20,385 nucleotides of DNA from NCBI GenBank assembly GCA_902803455.1, contig CADCQC010000180.1:1-20385 (forward strand), in the 5' to 3' direction. Positions 1 to 7,669 of this stretch are shown here, piece after piece. The notes below the pieces were generated by a model. It was not told the origin of the DNA, did not search any database, and worked only from the letters and a program-made list of their open reading frames with translations. Made by a program: the position numbers and the translations under genes. Every line of letters starts with the position of its first letter. The stretch's first letter is position 1. Source of the stretch: an uncultured Prevotellaceae bacterium. GTDB lineage: Bacteria > Bacteroidota > Bacteroidia > Bacteroidales > Bacteroidaceae.

Positions 1-704
1 ACGTGTATTTCCTCCAGAATATGCTGAAGACCCGTGGTATTGACATTAAGGGTAAGACCGTGCTTGTCTCTGGTAGTGGAAATGTCGCACAGTATACAGT
101 AGAGAAATGTATCGAACTGGGTGCCAAGGTCGTCACCATGTCTGATTCCGATGGCTACATCTACGATCCCGACGGCATTGACCGTGCCAAACTCGACTGG
201 ATCATGGAGCTGAAGAATGTGGAGCGCGGCCGTATCCGTGAATATGCAGAGGAATATGGTGTGAAGTATGTGGAAGGCGCCAAGCCATGGGGTGAGAAAG
301 CCGACATCGCTCTGCCCTCCGCCACACAGAATGAGATTGACGGTGATGCAGCCCGCACACTTGTTGCCAATGGTGTGATCGCTGTCAGCGAGGGTGCCAA
401 CATGCCTTCTACTCCTGAGGCTATCAAGGTCTTCCAGGATGCAAAAATCCTGTATTCTCCCGGTAAGGCAGCCAACGCCGGTGGTGTGGCAGTGTCAGGT
501 CTCGAGATGAGCCAGAACTCCGAACGTCTCCGTTGGAGCCGTGAGGAAGTGGACGCCAAGCTCCATGACATCATGAACGACATTCACGCCAACTGCGTGA
601 AATATGGTACAGAAGAAGATGGTTACATCAACTATGTGAAAGGCGCCAATGTGGCCGGCTTCCTGAAGGTAGCCAAAGCCATGATGGCCCAGGGTATCCT
701 CTAA
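1..704 (+). CDS. gdhA: NAD(P)-dependent glutamate dehydrogenase, C-terminal part (5' end outside window)
   Basis: Interconverts 2-oxoglutarate plus ammonium and glutamate; in anaerobic Bacteroidales it is a main route of ammonia assimilation in the cytoplasm. The visible 233 codons start mid-protein, so there is no start codon here. The Rossmann nucleotide-binding motif SGSGNVAQY lies near visible residues 23-31. It is followed by the family blocks DIALPSATQNE, VSEGANMPST and PGKAANAGGVAVSGLEM, and the tail NYVKGANVAGFLKVAKAMMAQG. Co-linearity with the E. coli hexameric GdhA C-terminal half is close throughout, from memory of that sequence. The reading frame is intact and ends in TAA at 702-704, followed by a terminator at 733-770. 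Cofactor preference (NADP or NAD) cannot be settled from this fragment. Confidence 0.96.
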   Translation, partial: VYFLQNMLKTRGIDIKGKTVLVSGSGNVAQYTVEKCIELGAKVVTMSDSDGYIYDPDGIDRAKLDWIMELKNVERGRIREYAEEYGVKYVEGAKPWGEKADIALPSATQNEIDGDAARTLVANGVIAVSEGANMPSTPEAIKVFQDAKILYSPGKAANAGGVAVSGLEMSQNSERLRWSREEVDAKLHDIMNDIHANCVKYGTEEDGYINYVKGANVAGFLKVAKAMMAQGIL

Positions 705-732
705 CAAGAGCCATAGCAACAATTATCATACA

Positions 733-770
733 ATGGTGGGGTCAGCGTGATGTTGACTCCACTATTTTTT
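733..770 (+). terminator. Intrinsic terminator after gdhA
   Basis: A 12-bp stem (733-744 with 754-765, two G-U pairs, loop of 9) runs directly into a six-T tract at 765-770. It lies 29 bases after the gdhA stop and before the promoter of the next gene. Confidence 0.85.
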
Positions 771-813
771 GATGTTGTTGGCATGAAAAGATAGAAAAAA
801 GACCCTAATTTCC

Positions 814-842
814 TTGATTCTGAAAAAAAAGTTATATTTTTG
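814..842 (+). promoter_or_regulatory. Bacteroidetes-type promoter of the 861 lipoprotein gene
   Basis: TTG at 814-816, an 18-base spacer, then TATTTTTG at 835-842, which fits TAnnTTTG. Transcription would start about 10 bases before the ATG at 861 or 22 bases before the ATG at 873. The short leader slightly favours the second start. Confidence 0.7.
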
Positions 843-860
843 CAGTGCAAATAAAACTCA

Positions 861-1346
861 ATGATCAAAGCAATGAAAATCAGTCATCTTTTTCTTATCC
901 TGTCTATTATCACTTGCACCATCTCATGCAAGAATAGCGACAATCAAAGCACTCAAGCCGCCACAGAAAGCCAGTCACCCGCAGAAGCCGAGGAAGTAGA
1001 AGTCATCAGCGTACAAAAGCCAAAGGCCTTTTATGTCAGTCTTATTGATGCATTCTGCAAAGAGTTCTACAGTGAGTGCTTCGGAGGCAGCAAATATGTG
1101 GAAGGCAGTGTCTCGGTGATCACCATCGAATATATCAGCAATGAGGAAGTTGACATTGTCGGTACCTTCACCTATCTTTTACCCTCAGGCAATGGTCTGA
1201 CAGGTCAGAAATTCAAGGCTCATGTGATAGATGTTAATCCTAAGACTGGAGAATATGAGGTGAAGTTCCAAAAAGAGACCACTCAGATCTTGAGCAGCAA
1301 GACATTCTGGGACACAGCCACAAAGACATTCATCTACGAAGGTTAA
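861..1346 (+). CDS. Small putative lipoprotein of unknown function
   Basis: Predicted protein of 161 residues. The N-terminus is a short basic stretch, a hydrophobic core (HLFLILSIITCTIS) and a cysteine at residue 23 preceded by T-I-S, so it reads as a lipoprotein signal peptide with cleavage before Cys23. A Ser/Gln/Glu-rich linker follows (about residues 24-50), and the rest is a small mixed domain (about 55-161) with alternating hydrophobic residues that suggest beta strands. I recognise no catalytic motif or family. An in-frame ATG at 873 (MKISHL) is an equally good start and gives a more usual signal peptide. The gene has its own promoter and stands alone between gdhA and a convergent gene. 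Periplasmic or outer-membrane anchoring is inferred from the lipobox only. Confidence 0.8.
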   Translation: MIKAMKISHLFLILSIITCTISCKNSDNQSTQAATESQSPAEAEEVEVISVQKPKAFYVSLIDAFCKEFYSECFGGSKYVEGSVSVITIEYISNEEVDIVGTFTYLLPSGNGLTGQKFKAHVIDVNPKTGEYEVKFQKETTQILSSKTFWDTATKTFIYEG

Positions 1347-1362
1347 CACATCAAGTCATTAA

Positions 1363-1380
1363 GGTCATCCTTACATGACC
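1363..1380. other. Small inverted repeat between convergent genes
   Basis: GGTCAT at 1363-1368 and ATGACC at 1375-1380 form 6-bp arms with a 6-base loop between the stops of the lipoprotein gene and the GSCFA gene. There is no T tract on either side, so a terminator role is weak. Confidence 0.3.
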
Positions 1381-1421
1381 ACACCCATTGATGGTTTGGA
1401 AAGAAGGTGCAGGATGTCACC

Positions 1422-2240
1422 TCACGGCCAAGCCATGAATGGGTATTTTTTTCTCAAGGCATCAAGGTCCTTTTTTGTTTTTTCCACAAACGTCTTGTAA
1501 GCCTCAGAATCAGGCTGGAAAGGTCTGTGTGACAATGCTTTTCTGACGGGTTGCCACTCCTCCAGGAAATCCTTGGCCTGTTTGCTCAAAAACACCTCCT
1601 CCATCCGCTGTCCAATGTAGTCCACCGCCTGTGGAGAAGGGTGAATCATATCAGGTTGATAAAACCTATAATCCCTTAACTCATCATTGACGATCTCATA
1701 GGCAGGAAAATAGCAAACGGTCTGTGGCATTTCACTACACAACTGGTCTGCCGCCAACAACAGAACCGCTTTCGACACAGCACTCTGATGGAATCCATAT
1801 TTTGCATATCGGATAGGGCTGACCGTCAGTACGACTTTCACTCCAGGATATTTTTCGCGCAAATCATCGACAGCACGCCGCAGAAAGCCGGCACATTCAT
1901 CTACGCTCAACGCCTGTTCGTTGAACAGTGCATGGGGACGCTTCTGACAGTTGTCGACGATTTCTCCTGTTTCCCGGAGAATGTATACATGATTGGTGCC
2001 CAGCGTTAAGAAAACCTTCTGCGGTATGGCCTCCTGTTCACGCAGCCATCTCTCGACAGAATGCCAGATGCTGGCAGGATTGTACATGACCCCATAAGGA
2101 TTGACAGCCACATGAAATTTGTTCTCTACGAATCTCTTACCGATGCCGTCGGCAAAACAAGAACCGACAAACAACAACTGTTCTCCGGGCATGATGGAGA
2201 AATCCGGTTTCTCGATATTGACAACTGTCGTCCACTGCAT
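1422..2240 (-). CDS. GSCFA-domain protein (SGNH-hydrolase-like)
   Basis: Protein of 272 residues from the chosen start. The name-giving motif is present as VGSCFADGIG at about residues 25-34, with the presumed nucleophile Ser27. Further blocks typical of the fold are a TLGTNHVY block near 79-86, VLTVSPIRYAKYG near 137-149, and a late D-x-x-H pair (Asp197, His200, in PDMIHPS), which matches the Asp/His end of an SGNH-type triad. The start at 2240 (MQWTTVV) is preferred over an ATG 19 codons upstream because family members begin a few residues before a similar T-P/V stretch; the extra residues look like translated leader. No signal peptide is seen, so it is probably cytoplasmic. The true substrate of this family is, to my knowledge, not established. 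Confidence 0.88.
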   Translation of the reverse strand: MQWTTVVNIEKPDFSIMPGEQLLFVGSCFADGIGKRFVENKFHVAVNPYGVMYNPASIWHSVERWLREQEAIPQKVFLTLGTNHVYILRETGEIVDNCQKRPHALFNEQALSVDECAGFLRRAVDDLREKYPGVKVVLTVSPIRYAKYGFHQSAVSKAVLLLAADQLCSEMPQTVCYFPAYEIVNDELRDYRFYQPDMIHPSPQAVDYIGQRMEEVFLSKQAKDFLEEWQPVRKALSHRPFQPDSEAYKTFVEKTKKDLDALRKKYPFMAWP

Positions 2241-2328
2241 GATCAGACCTATTTTGATGCTTATCAGGCAGGCATAGGGTCCGTCATCCGAAAACACATG
2301 GAATCTGGCACCATGATGCCGCCATCTG

Positions 2329-2336
2329 CAAAAGTA
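2329..2336 (-). promoter_or_regulatory. Probable -7 box for the GSCFA gene
   Basis: Read on the minus strand the bases are TACTTTTG, a match to TAnnTTTG, about 90 bases upstream of the ATG at 2240. No clear -33 TTG is found at the expected distance. Confidence 0.45.
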
Positions 2337-2485
2337 GGAAAAAAAACGGATTATAAAAAGAAAACCGCCATCTCATCTTTTACGGCAGATGACTTTTTCA
2401 CATAAAATCTCTTTCAGAGCAATGAATCAAATATAAAAAAGTGGGAATTATGTGACAAATTGTCGGTTACTTAAAAAATATGTTG

Positions 2486-2493
2486 TAATTTTG
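2486..2493 (+). promoter_or_regulatory. Probable -7 box for the paaK-MFS unit
   Basis: TAATTTTG matches TAnnTTTG. A TTG at 2460-2462 lies 23 bases upstream, a little further than usual. The predicted leader to the ATG at 2535 is roughly 35 bases. Confidence 0.6.
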
Positions 2494-2534
2494 CAAACTG
2501 AAAGAACAGGCGACCAGCCAATGAAACTAAAATA

Positions 2535-3854
2535 ATGATTATGGAATACTCATCCTATCTTCATCCCGAGTTAGAGACGATGCCCGAAGCATCACTTCGT
2601 CAGTTACAATTAGAGCGTCTTCAACAGACCGTTCGCCATTGCATGAACTCTCCGTTTTATCAAGAGAGATTTGCCGAATTAGGCATCACCCCTGATGACA
2701 TCCAGAGTCTTGATGACCTGAAGAAGTTACCGTTCACCACAAAGGAAGACCTTCGTGAGCACTATCCCTTCGGACTGGCCTGTATACCCTTGCGTGAGTG
2801 TACCCGTCTTCACTCCTCCAGTGGCACCACCGGTAATCCCACTGTGGTGCTCCATAGCCAGAAAGACATTGATGAATGGGCGAAAGCCGTTGCCCGTTGT
2901 CTTTGGATGGTCGGTAGCCGTCCTGAAGATGTATTCCAGAACTCAGCCGGTTACGGTATGTTTACCGCCGGTCTTGGTTTCCAGTATGGTGCAGAGAAAG
3001 TAGGCATGCTGACTGTTCCTGCTGCAGCAGGAAACACCAAGCGCCAGATCAAGTTCATCAAGGATTTTGGCACAACAGTTCTTCATGCCATCCCCAGTTA
3101 TGCCTCCAGGATCTATGAAGTGATGCGTGAGGAAGGCGTGGATCCCCGCCGCGACACGAAGCTTCGCGTGTTGTGCATTGGCGCAGAGCCTCACAGCGAG
3201 GAGCAGCGTAAGCGCATCGAAGCCAATCTCGGTGTGAAAGCCTACAACTCATATGGTATTTCAGAAATGATGGGTCCTGGTGTGGCATTTGAGTGCCCAG
3301 AACAGAATGGCATCCACATCTGGGAAGACTATTTCATTGTCGAGATTATCGATCCTGTGACCCTTGAGCCTGTGGAGGATGGCCAATTGGGCGAGTTGGT
3401 GCTCACCACCATCAACCGTGAGGCGATGCCCCTGTTGCGCTACCGCACCCGTGATCTGACGAGCATCATTCCCGGCAAGTGTCCTTGTGGCCGCACGCAT
3501 AAGCGTCTGGCCCGTCTGCAAGGCCGCAGCGACGACATGATCATCCTCAAGGGAGTAAACATCTTCCCCATTCAGATAGAGAAGATCCTGTTGAAGTTCA
3601 AGGAACTGGGCACAGATTATCTCATCACGATCGACACTGTCGACGGCAACGACACGATGACCATAGAGGTAGAACTTCGCGAGATGTTTACCGATGACTA
3701 TCGCCAGTTGCAGCAGCTCACGAAGGAGATCACCCGCCAGTTAAAAGATGAGATATTGGTCACTCCCAAGTTGTTACTGGTCCAAAAAGGCAGTATCAAG
3801 ACATCCGACGAAGGCAAGGCAGTTCGCGTGAAAGACCTCCGCAAACTGTTCTAG
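2535..3854 (+). CDS. paaK: Phenylacetate-CoA ligase
   Basis: AMP-forming adenylating enzyme that activates phenylacetate or a related aryl acid to its CoA thioester, using ATP and CoA in the cytoplasm. Its 439 residues match the usual family length. The P-loop-like AMP-binding motif HSSSGTTGNPTV is at residues 93-104. The YNSYGISEMMGPGVAFEC block and the C-terminal hinge RSDDMIILKGVNIFPIQIE are both intact. The CPCGRTHKRLARLQGR segment before the hinge is the usual PaaK form. Starts at 2535 and 2541 are possible (MIMEYS or MEYSS). In gut Bacteroidales such ligases usually sit with indolepyruvate/2-oxoacid:ferredoxin oxidoreductase genes and serve reversible aromatic amino-acid metabolism. No such gene is here; instead an MFS exporter follows by 39 bases. 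The exact aryl substrate is unknown. Confidence 0.93.
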   Translation: MIMEYSSYLHPELETMPEASLRQLQLERLQQTVRHCMNSPFYQERFAELGITPDDIQSLDDLKKLPFTTKEDLREHYPFGLACIPLRECTRLHSSSGTTGNPTVVLHSQKDIDEWAKAVARCLWMVGSRPEDVFQNSAGYGMFTAGLGFQYGAEKVGMLTVPAAAGNTKRQIKFIKDFGTTVLHAIPSYASRIYEVMREEGVDPRRDTKLRVLCIGAEPHSEEQRKRIEANLGVKAYNSYGISEMMGPGVAFECPEQNGIHIWEDYFIVEIIDPVTLEPVEDGQLGELVLTTINREAMPLLRYRTRDLTSIIPGKCPCGRTHKRLARLQGRSDDMIILKGVNIFPIQIEKILLKFKELGTDYLITIDTVDGNDTMTIEVELREMFTDDYRQLQQLTKEITRQLKDEILVTPKLLLVQKGSIKTSDEGKAVRVKDLRKLF

Positions 3855-3893
3855 CATCTCCGTCCTGACATCTCCTTTCATCACTCCACGGTC

Positions 3894-5093
3894 ATGCCTA
3901 TGAAGCCAGGCGGCAAGGCGGCATTGTCGGTTCTGCTGATGGTCAGTTTGGGACATTTTCTCAACGATATGTTCCAATCGGTGATACCATCCATCTACCC
4001 GATGCTGAAAGAGAGTTATGGACTCACTTTTCTTCAAGTGGGTGCCATTACTCTTGTCAATCAGCTTACCTCTTCGCTGTTGCAGCCATTGGTGGGCTAT
4101 TATTCCGACAAGCATCCCCGCCCCTATGGCCTTGCATTAGGGATGTGCTTCACGCTGACTGGCATCGTCTTGCTTTCCATGGCCTGGTGTTTTGAGGTGA
4201 TTCTGCTGTCCGTAGCACTGGTGGGTTGCGGTTCCTCTGTCCTTCATCCTGAATCCTCCAAAGTAGCCCGCATGGCCTCTGGTGGAGCAAAGGGATTGGC
4301 ACAGTCCATTTTTCAGTTGGGTGGCAATGCTGGGCGTGCCTTCGGTCCGTTGGTTGTCGCTCTTTTGGTGGTTCCCCAAGGTCAGCGGGCTGTGATCTGG
4401 TTTTCCATCCCTGCCCTGTTCACGATTTTCCTTTTATCAAGGATAGGACGATGGTACAAGAGCCAGCTGCTCAACACCGGTAAGCTCAGTTCCAAATTTG
4501 ATCTGGAGAATGCCACCCATCTGACACGTCGCCAGGTGGTCACAGCACTCGTCGTGCTGTTGGTTCTGATGTTTTCGAAGGATTTCTACACCTCCAACCT
4601 TCAGAACTATCTCACTTTTTATATGATAGAGAAATTTGGTCTGACGGTGCAATCCTCCCAGTATGTACTGTTTGCGTTCCTGCTTTCCACAGCCATTGGC
4701 CTGATCATTGGTGGAGAGATGGGCGACCGCTATGGACACAAATATGTGATCTGGTGCTCAATTCTCGGCTCAGCTCCATTTGCATTAGTCCTGCCCTATT
4801 GCGGTATGACATGGACTATCGTTTTGGCCATCATTGTAGGGATGGTGATGTCTTCAGCCATGTCAGCTATCCTTGTTTATGCTACTGACCTGCTACCGGG
4901 AAATGTCGGAATGATCTCTGGTGCGTTTTTCGGGTTATCGTTTGGTCTGGGCGGCATTGGTTCAGCCATCTTTGGCTGGATGGCAGATGTCACCAGTATC
5001 CAACAAGTCTTCCAATTCACTGCATATCTACCCTTATTGGGTGTCGTGGCCTATTTTCTGCCCGATCTGAAAGTCAGTAATTCACCAAAATGA
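3894..5093 (+). CDS. MFS transporter, fosmidomycin-resistance (Fsr) type
   Basis: Inner-membrane major facilitator of 399 residues with about twelve hydrophobic segments. The N-terminal half carries Fsr-family features: GHFLNDMFQSVIPSIYP at about 21-37, LVNQLTSSLLQPLVGYYSDK in the second helix and loop, then GCGSSVLHPESSKVARMASG and the QSIFQLGGNAGRAFGPL block. The central loop near residues 185-215 is cytoplasmic-looking, and the second half has the usual GEMGDRYGHK loop. ATG at 3894 and 3900 are both possible. It lies 39 bases after paaK with no terminator between, so the two are probably one transcript. Fsr proteins are proton-driven exporters. The context suggests export of an aryl acid or related compound, but that is inference and the family name does not prove drug resistance here. 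Confidence 0.88.
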   Translation: MPMKPGGKAALSVLLMVSLGHFLNDMFQSVIPSIYPMLKESYGLTFLQVGAITLVNQLTSSLLQPLVGYYSDKHPRPYGLALGMCFTLTGIVLLSMAWCFEVILLSVALVGCGSSVLHPESSKVARMASGGAKGLAQSIFQLGGNAGRAFGPLVVALLVVPQGQRAVIWFSIPALFTIFLLSRIGRWYKSQLLNTGKLSSKFDLENATHLTRRQVVTALVVLLVLMFSKDFYTSNLQNYLTFYMIEKFGLTVQSSQYVLFAFLLSTAIGLIIGGEMGDRYGHKYVIWCSILGSAPFALVLPYCGMTWTIVLAIIVGMVMSSAMSAILVYATDLLPGNVGMISGAFFGLSFGLGGIGSAIFGWMADVTSIQQVFQFTAYLPLLGVVAYFLPDLKVSNSPK

Positions 5094-5189
5094 TGAGAAA
5101 ACGGGCATTTCACGTCTGTCTTTGACATTTTAGGAATCAATCAATTGTAGAAATAACACTCAAAATTTTTTCATTCGACATAAAAGCCG

Positions 5190-5197
5190 TACCTTTG
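5190..5197 (+). promoter_or_regulatory. Probable -7 box of the DASS transporter-kdsB unit
   Basis: TACCTTTG fits TAnnTTTG. No matching -33 TTG is seen. The predicted transcript begins about 5203, giving a leader of about 73 bases that opens with the inverted repeat at 5203-5231. Confidence 0.6.
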
Positions 5198-5202
5198 TGC
5201 AC

Positions 5203-5231
5203 GCAAACAGTGAAGATATTCCACAGTTTGC
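5203..5231 (+). promoter_or_regulatory. Inverted repeat at the predicted 5' end of the DASS transporter mRNA
   Basis: Arms GCAAACAGTG (5203-5212) and CACAGTTTGC (5222-5231) match at 9 of 10 positions around a 9-base centre. The element starts within a few bases of the predicted transcription start, so it could be an operator bound by a dimer or a protective 5' stem-loop. Confidence 0.5.
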
Positions 5232-5275
5232 TTATGATCAGTTTTAGCAGTTATTTCAGAGTTATTCATTAGTTT

Positions 5276-6781
5276 ATGTTTAAAAATTTTAGAGGATTTC
5301 ATCTGGTTGAGGCCTATCATCAGATCAGCCACAGCAAGAAGTATCATCCCGGTCATGTGTTTAAGAAGGTCAGCGAAGCAGTGATTGTCTTGTTGGTGAC
5401 CTTGATATTATGGAATGTGCCGTCGAGTTTTTTTGGTATTGACGGTCTGACAGTAGTTCAACAGCGCATCATAGCGATTTTTGCTTTTGCCACCTTGATG
5501 TGGTTGATGGAGGTTGTCTCCTCATGGGCCACTTCCGTGACGATCATTGGTCTTCTTCTCCTTTTCACTTCCGACTCAGGCATTCAATTCATGTGCCATG
5601 AAGAGGAAGTCGGCACCCTCTTGTCGTATAAATCGATTATGGCCACCTTTGCCGATCCTGTCATCATGCTGTTTATCGGTGGTTTTGTACTGGCGATAGC
5701 CGCCACGAAGACCGGTCTTGATGGAGAGCTGGCGAAGATTTTGCTCAAACCTTTTGGCACGAAGAGTGAGAATGTGCTGCTGGGTTTCATCTTCATCACC
5801 GGATTGTTCTCCATGTTTGTCTCCAACACCGCCACGGCGGCCATGATGCTGACCTTTCTGACCCCTGTTTTCAAGCAGTTGCCCCCCGAGGGTAAAGGAA
5901 GGATTGCCATGACCCTCTCCATCCCTGTGGCAGCCAACCTCGGTGGTATCGGCACCCCTATCGGCACCCCACCCAACACGATAGCGCTGAAATACCTCAA
6001 CGACCCTGAGGGCCTCAACATGAACATCGGTTTTGGTGAATGGATGCTCTATATGGTTCCGTTGGTCATCGTACTGCTGGTCATCAGTTGGTTTTTATTG
6101 AAGAAAATCTTCCCATTCACACAAAAGAGTGTGAAATTGGAAATTGAGAGTGACATGAAGCGCGACACCAAGACCTACATCGTGATCATCACTTTCATCG
6201 TGACAGTCGCATTATGGCTTCTCGACAGTGTCACCGGCATCAACTCCTATACGGTGGCTCTGATTCCATTTGTGGTATTCTCACTGACCGGTGTCATCAC
6301 CAAATATGACTTGGAAGAGATCAACTGGTCTGTCATCTGGATGGTGGCAGGAGGTTTTGCCCTTGGTTACAGCCTCAACGCCTCTGGTTTGGCCGAAAAA
6401 ATGGTGGAGTCTATACCTTTCGGCAATTTCTCCCCATTGTTGATCTTGATTCTCTCAGGTCTCATCTGCTACGGTCTCTCCAATTTCATCAGCAACTCAG
6501 CCACGGCAGCCCTTATGATGCCCATTCTTGCTGTGGTATGTACAGCAATGGGCGACAAGCTCGAAGCCATTGGTGGAACAGTCACCGTATTGATAGGTAT
6601 TGCCATCGCCGCTTCCAGTGCGATGGTCCTGCCCATCTCCACACCTCCCAATGCCCTTGCATACGCCACCAATCTGGTGAACCAAAAAGATATGGCGCGT
6701 ATCGGCATCATCATGGGTATTATCTCCATCATCATGGGTTATGCCTTGCTTTATCTTCTCGGAACTATGCATCTGTTATAA
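5276..6781 (+). CDS. DASS/SLC13 family sodium:dicarboxylate (anion) symporter
   Basis: Inner-membrane secondary transporter of 501 residues for C4-dicarboxylates, related carboxylates or possibly sulfate, driven by sodium. Both halves of the inverted-repeat fold carry the family signatures. The first sodium/substrate motif is SNTATAAMM at 183-191, followed by GTPIGTPPNT at 226-235. The second is SNSATAALMMP at 406-416, followed by STPPNALAY at 455-463. About eleven to twelve hydrophobic segments are visible, and the N-terminus (about 35 residues) is polar and cytoplasmic-looking. The start at 5276 follows an AU-rich leader with no clear Shine-Dalgarno. Substrate cannot be fixed from sequence; the fumarate/succinate role common in anaerobic Bacteroidales is the natural guess. 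kdsB starts 18 bases after the stop. Confidence 0.92.
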   Translation: MFKNFRGFHLVEAYHQISHSKKYHPGHVFKKVSEAVIVLLVTLILWNVPSSFFGIDGLTVVQQRIIAIFAFATLMWLMEVVSSWATSVTIIGLLLLFTSDSGIQFMCHEEEVGTLLSYKSIMATFADPVIMLFIGGFVLAIAATKTGLDGELAKILLKPFGTKSENVLLGFIFITGLFSMFVSNTATAAMMLTFLTPVFKQLPPEGKGRIAMTLSIPVAANLGGIGTPIGTPPNTIALKYLNDPEGLNMNIGFGEWMLYMVPLVIVLLVISWFLLKKIFPFTQKSVKLEIESDMKRDTKTYIVIITFIVTVALWLLDSVTGINSYTVALIPFVVFSLTGVITKYDLEEINWSVIWMVAGGFALGYSLNASGLAEKMVESIPFGNFSPLLILILSGLICYGLSNFISNSATAALMMPILAVVCTAMGDKLEAIGGTVTVLIGIAIAASSAMVLPISTPPNALAYATNLVNQKDMARIGIIMGIISIIMGYALLYLLGTMHLL

Positions 6782-6799
6782 CCATTATCTGTTATCTAT

Positions 6800-7561
6800 A
6801 TGAAAATCATCGCCATCATCCCAGCACGCTATGCCTCGACACGTTTTCCAGGCAAGCCCCTCGCCATCCTCGGCGGCAAGTCAGTCATTGAAAGAGTCTA
6901 CGAGCAAGTCTCCTCCATGGTGTCAGCGACCTATGTGGCCACTGACGATACCAGGATACGGGATGCTGTAGAAGCATTTGGCGGCAAGGCCGTGATGACC
7001 TCTTCCGCTCACCAAAGCGGCACAGACCGTATTGCCGAAGCCATCAGCATCATCGGTGGCGACTTCGACGTGGTGATCAACGTGCAAGGCGACGAGCCTT
7101 TCATTCATCCCAGCCAGATAACCACCCTGTGTCATTGTTTCGATGATGCGGAGACACAGATTGCCACCCTTGGCAAGCCTTTTACGGATATGGATTCCGT
7201 GTCGAATCCCAACTCGCCCAAGATAGTGGTCGATAACCGTGGTTTTGCCTTATACTTCAGCCGCAGCATCATTCCCTTCGTGCGCAATGCAGAACCATCT
7301 ACCTGGCTCAGTCATTATCCATTCCTCAAGCACCTCGGCATCTACGCCTACCGCAGCGACGTGCTGCAGTCTATCACCCGTCTACCCCAATCGTCGTTGG
7401 AGAAAGCAGAGAGCCTGGAGCAGCTGCGCTGGCTGCAGAACGGCTACCGCATCCGTGTCGGAGTGACCGACATTGAGACCGTGGGTATCGACACCCCGGA
7501 AGACTTGCAACGGGCAGAGGAATTCTTGCTTCAGCGGGACGCTGAGAAATCAATAGACTAG
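6800..7561 (+). CDS. kdsB: 3-deoxy-manno-octulosonate cytidylyltransferase (CMP-Kdo synthetase)
   Basis: Activates Kdo with CTP to CMP-Kdo plus diphosphate, the donor used to build the inner core of lipopolysaccharide; cytoplasmic. At 253 residues it has the normal length. The N-terminal nucleotide-binding signature IIPARYASTRFPGKPL is at residues 6-21 (Arg10 and Lys19 are the expected CTP contacts). VQGDEPF at 95-101 provides a metal-binding aspartate (Asp98). HQSGTDRIAEA near 71-81 and KHLGIYAYR near 172-180 are also typical. The frame is intact to TAG at 7559-7561. The close spacing behind the DASS transporter implies co-transcription, although the two functions are not obviously linked. 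The stop codon lies in a 10-bp tandem repeat, and the unit ends at the hairpin at 7604-7651. Confidence 0.96.
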   Translation: MKIIAIIPARYASTRFPGKPLAILGGKSVIERVYEQVSSMVSATYVATDDTRIRDAVEAFGGKAVMTSSAHQSGTDRIAEAISIIGGDFDVVINVQGDEPFIHPSQITTLCHCFDDAETQIATLGKPFTDMDSVSNPNSPKIVVDNRGFALYFSRSIIPFVRNAEPSTWLSHYPFLKHLGIYAYRSDVLQSITRLPQSSLEKAESLEQLRWLQNGYRIRVGVTDIETVGIDTPEDLQRAEEFLLQRDAEKSID

Positions 7562-7587
7562 GATAACCTAGGAAAGACTAGGAAAGA
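7558..7587 (+). repeat. Three 10-bp tandem units over the kdsB stop codon
   Basis: CTAGGATAAC, CTAGGAAAGA and CTAGGAAAGA follow each other with exact 10-base period; units two and three are identical. The TAG of kdsB is inside the first unit. Confidence 0.7.
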
Positions 7588-7603
7588 AGAGATAACAATC
7601 ACT

Positions 7604-7651
7604 AAAAAACATGTCGCCCAAGTCAGAGATTAGACTTGGGCGATGTTTTTT
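7604..7651. terminator. Bidirectional intrinsic terminator between kdsB and the LysM gene
   Basis: A very stable hairpin: core arms CGCCCAAGTC (7615-7624) and GACTTGGGCG (7633-7642) with an 8-base loop, extended after a 2-base bulge by AAAAAACAT (7604-7612) pairing with ATGTTTTTT (7643-7651). A T tract follows the stem on both strands, so it can end both kdsB (+) and the convergent gene ending at 7670 (-). Confidence 0.93.
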
Positions 7652-7669
7652 GAAATATTTAAAAGATCA

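Noticed and set aside
839..851. Palindrome TTTGCA-G-TGCAAA at the predicted start of the lipoprotein transcript
   Set aside because: Half of it is the promoter consensus TTTGCA, common at Bacteroidetes starts, so the remaining 6-base match is easily chance.
3894..5093. Calling the Fsr-type transporter an antibiotic-resistance gene
   Set aside because: Family resemblance alone does not show fosmidomycin export; many chromosomal members have other or unknown substrates.
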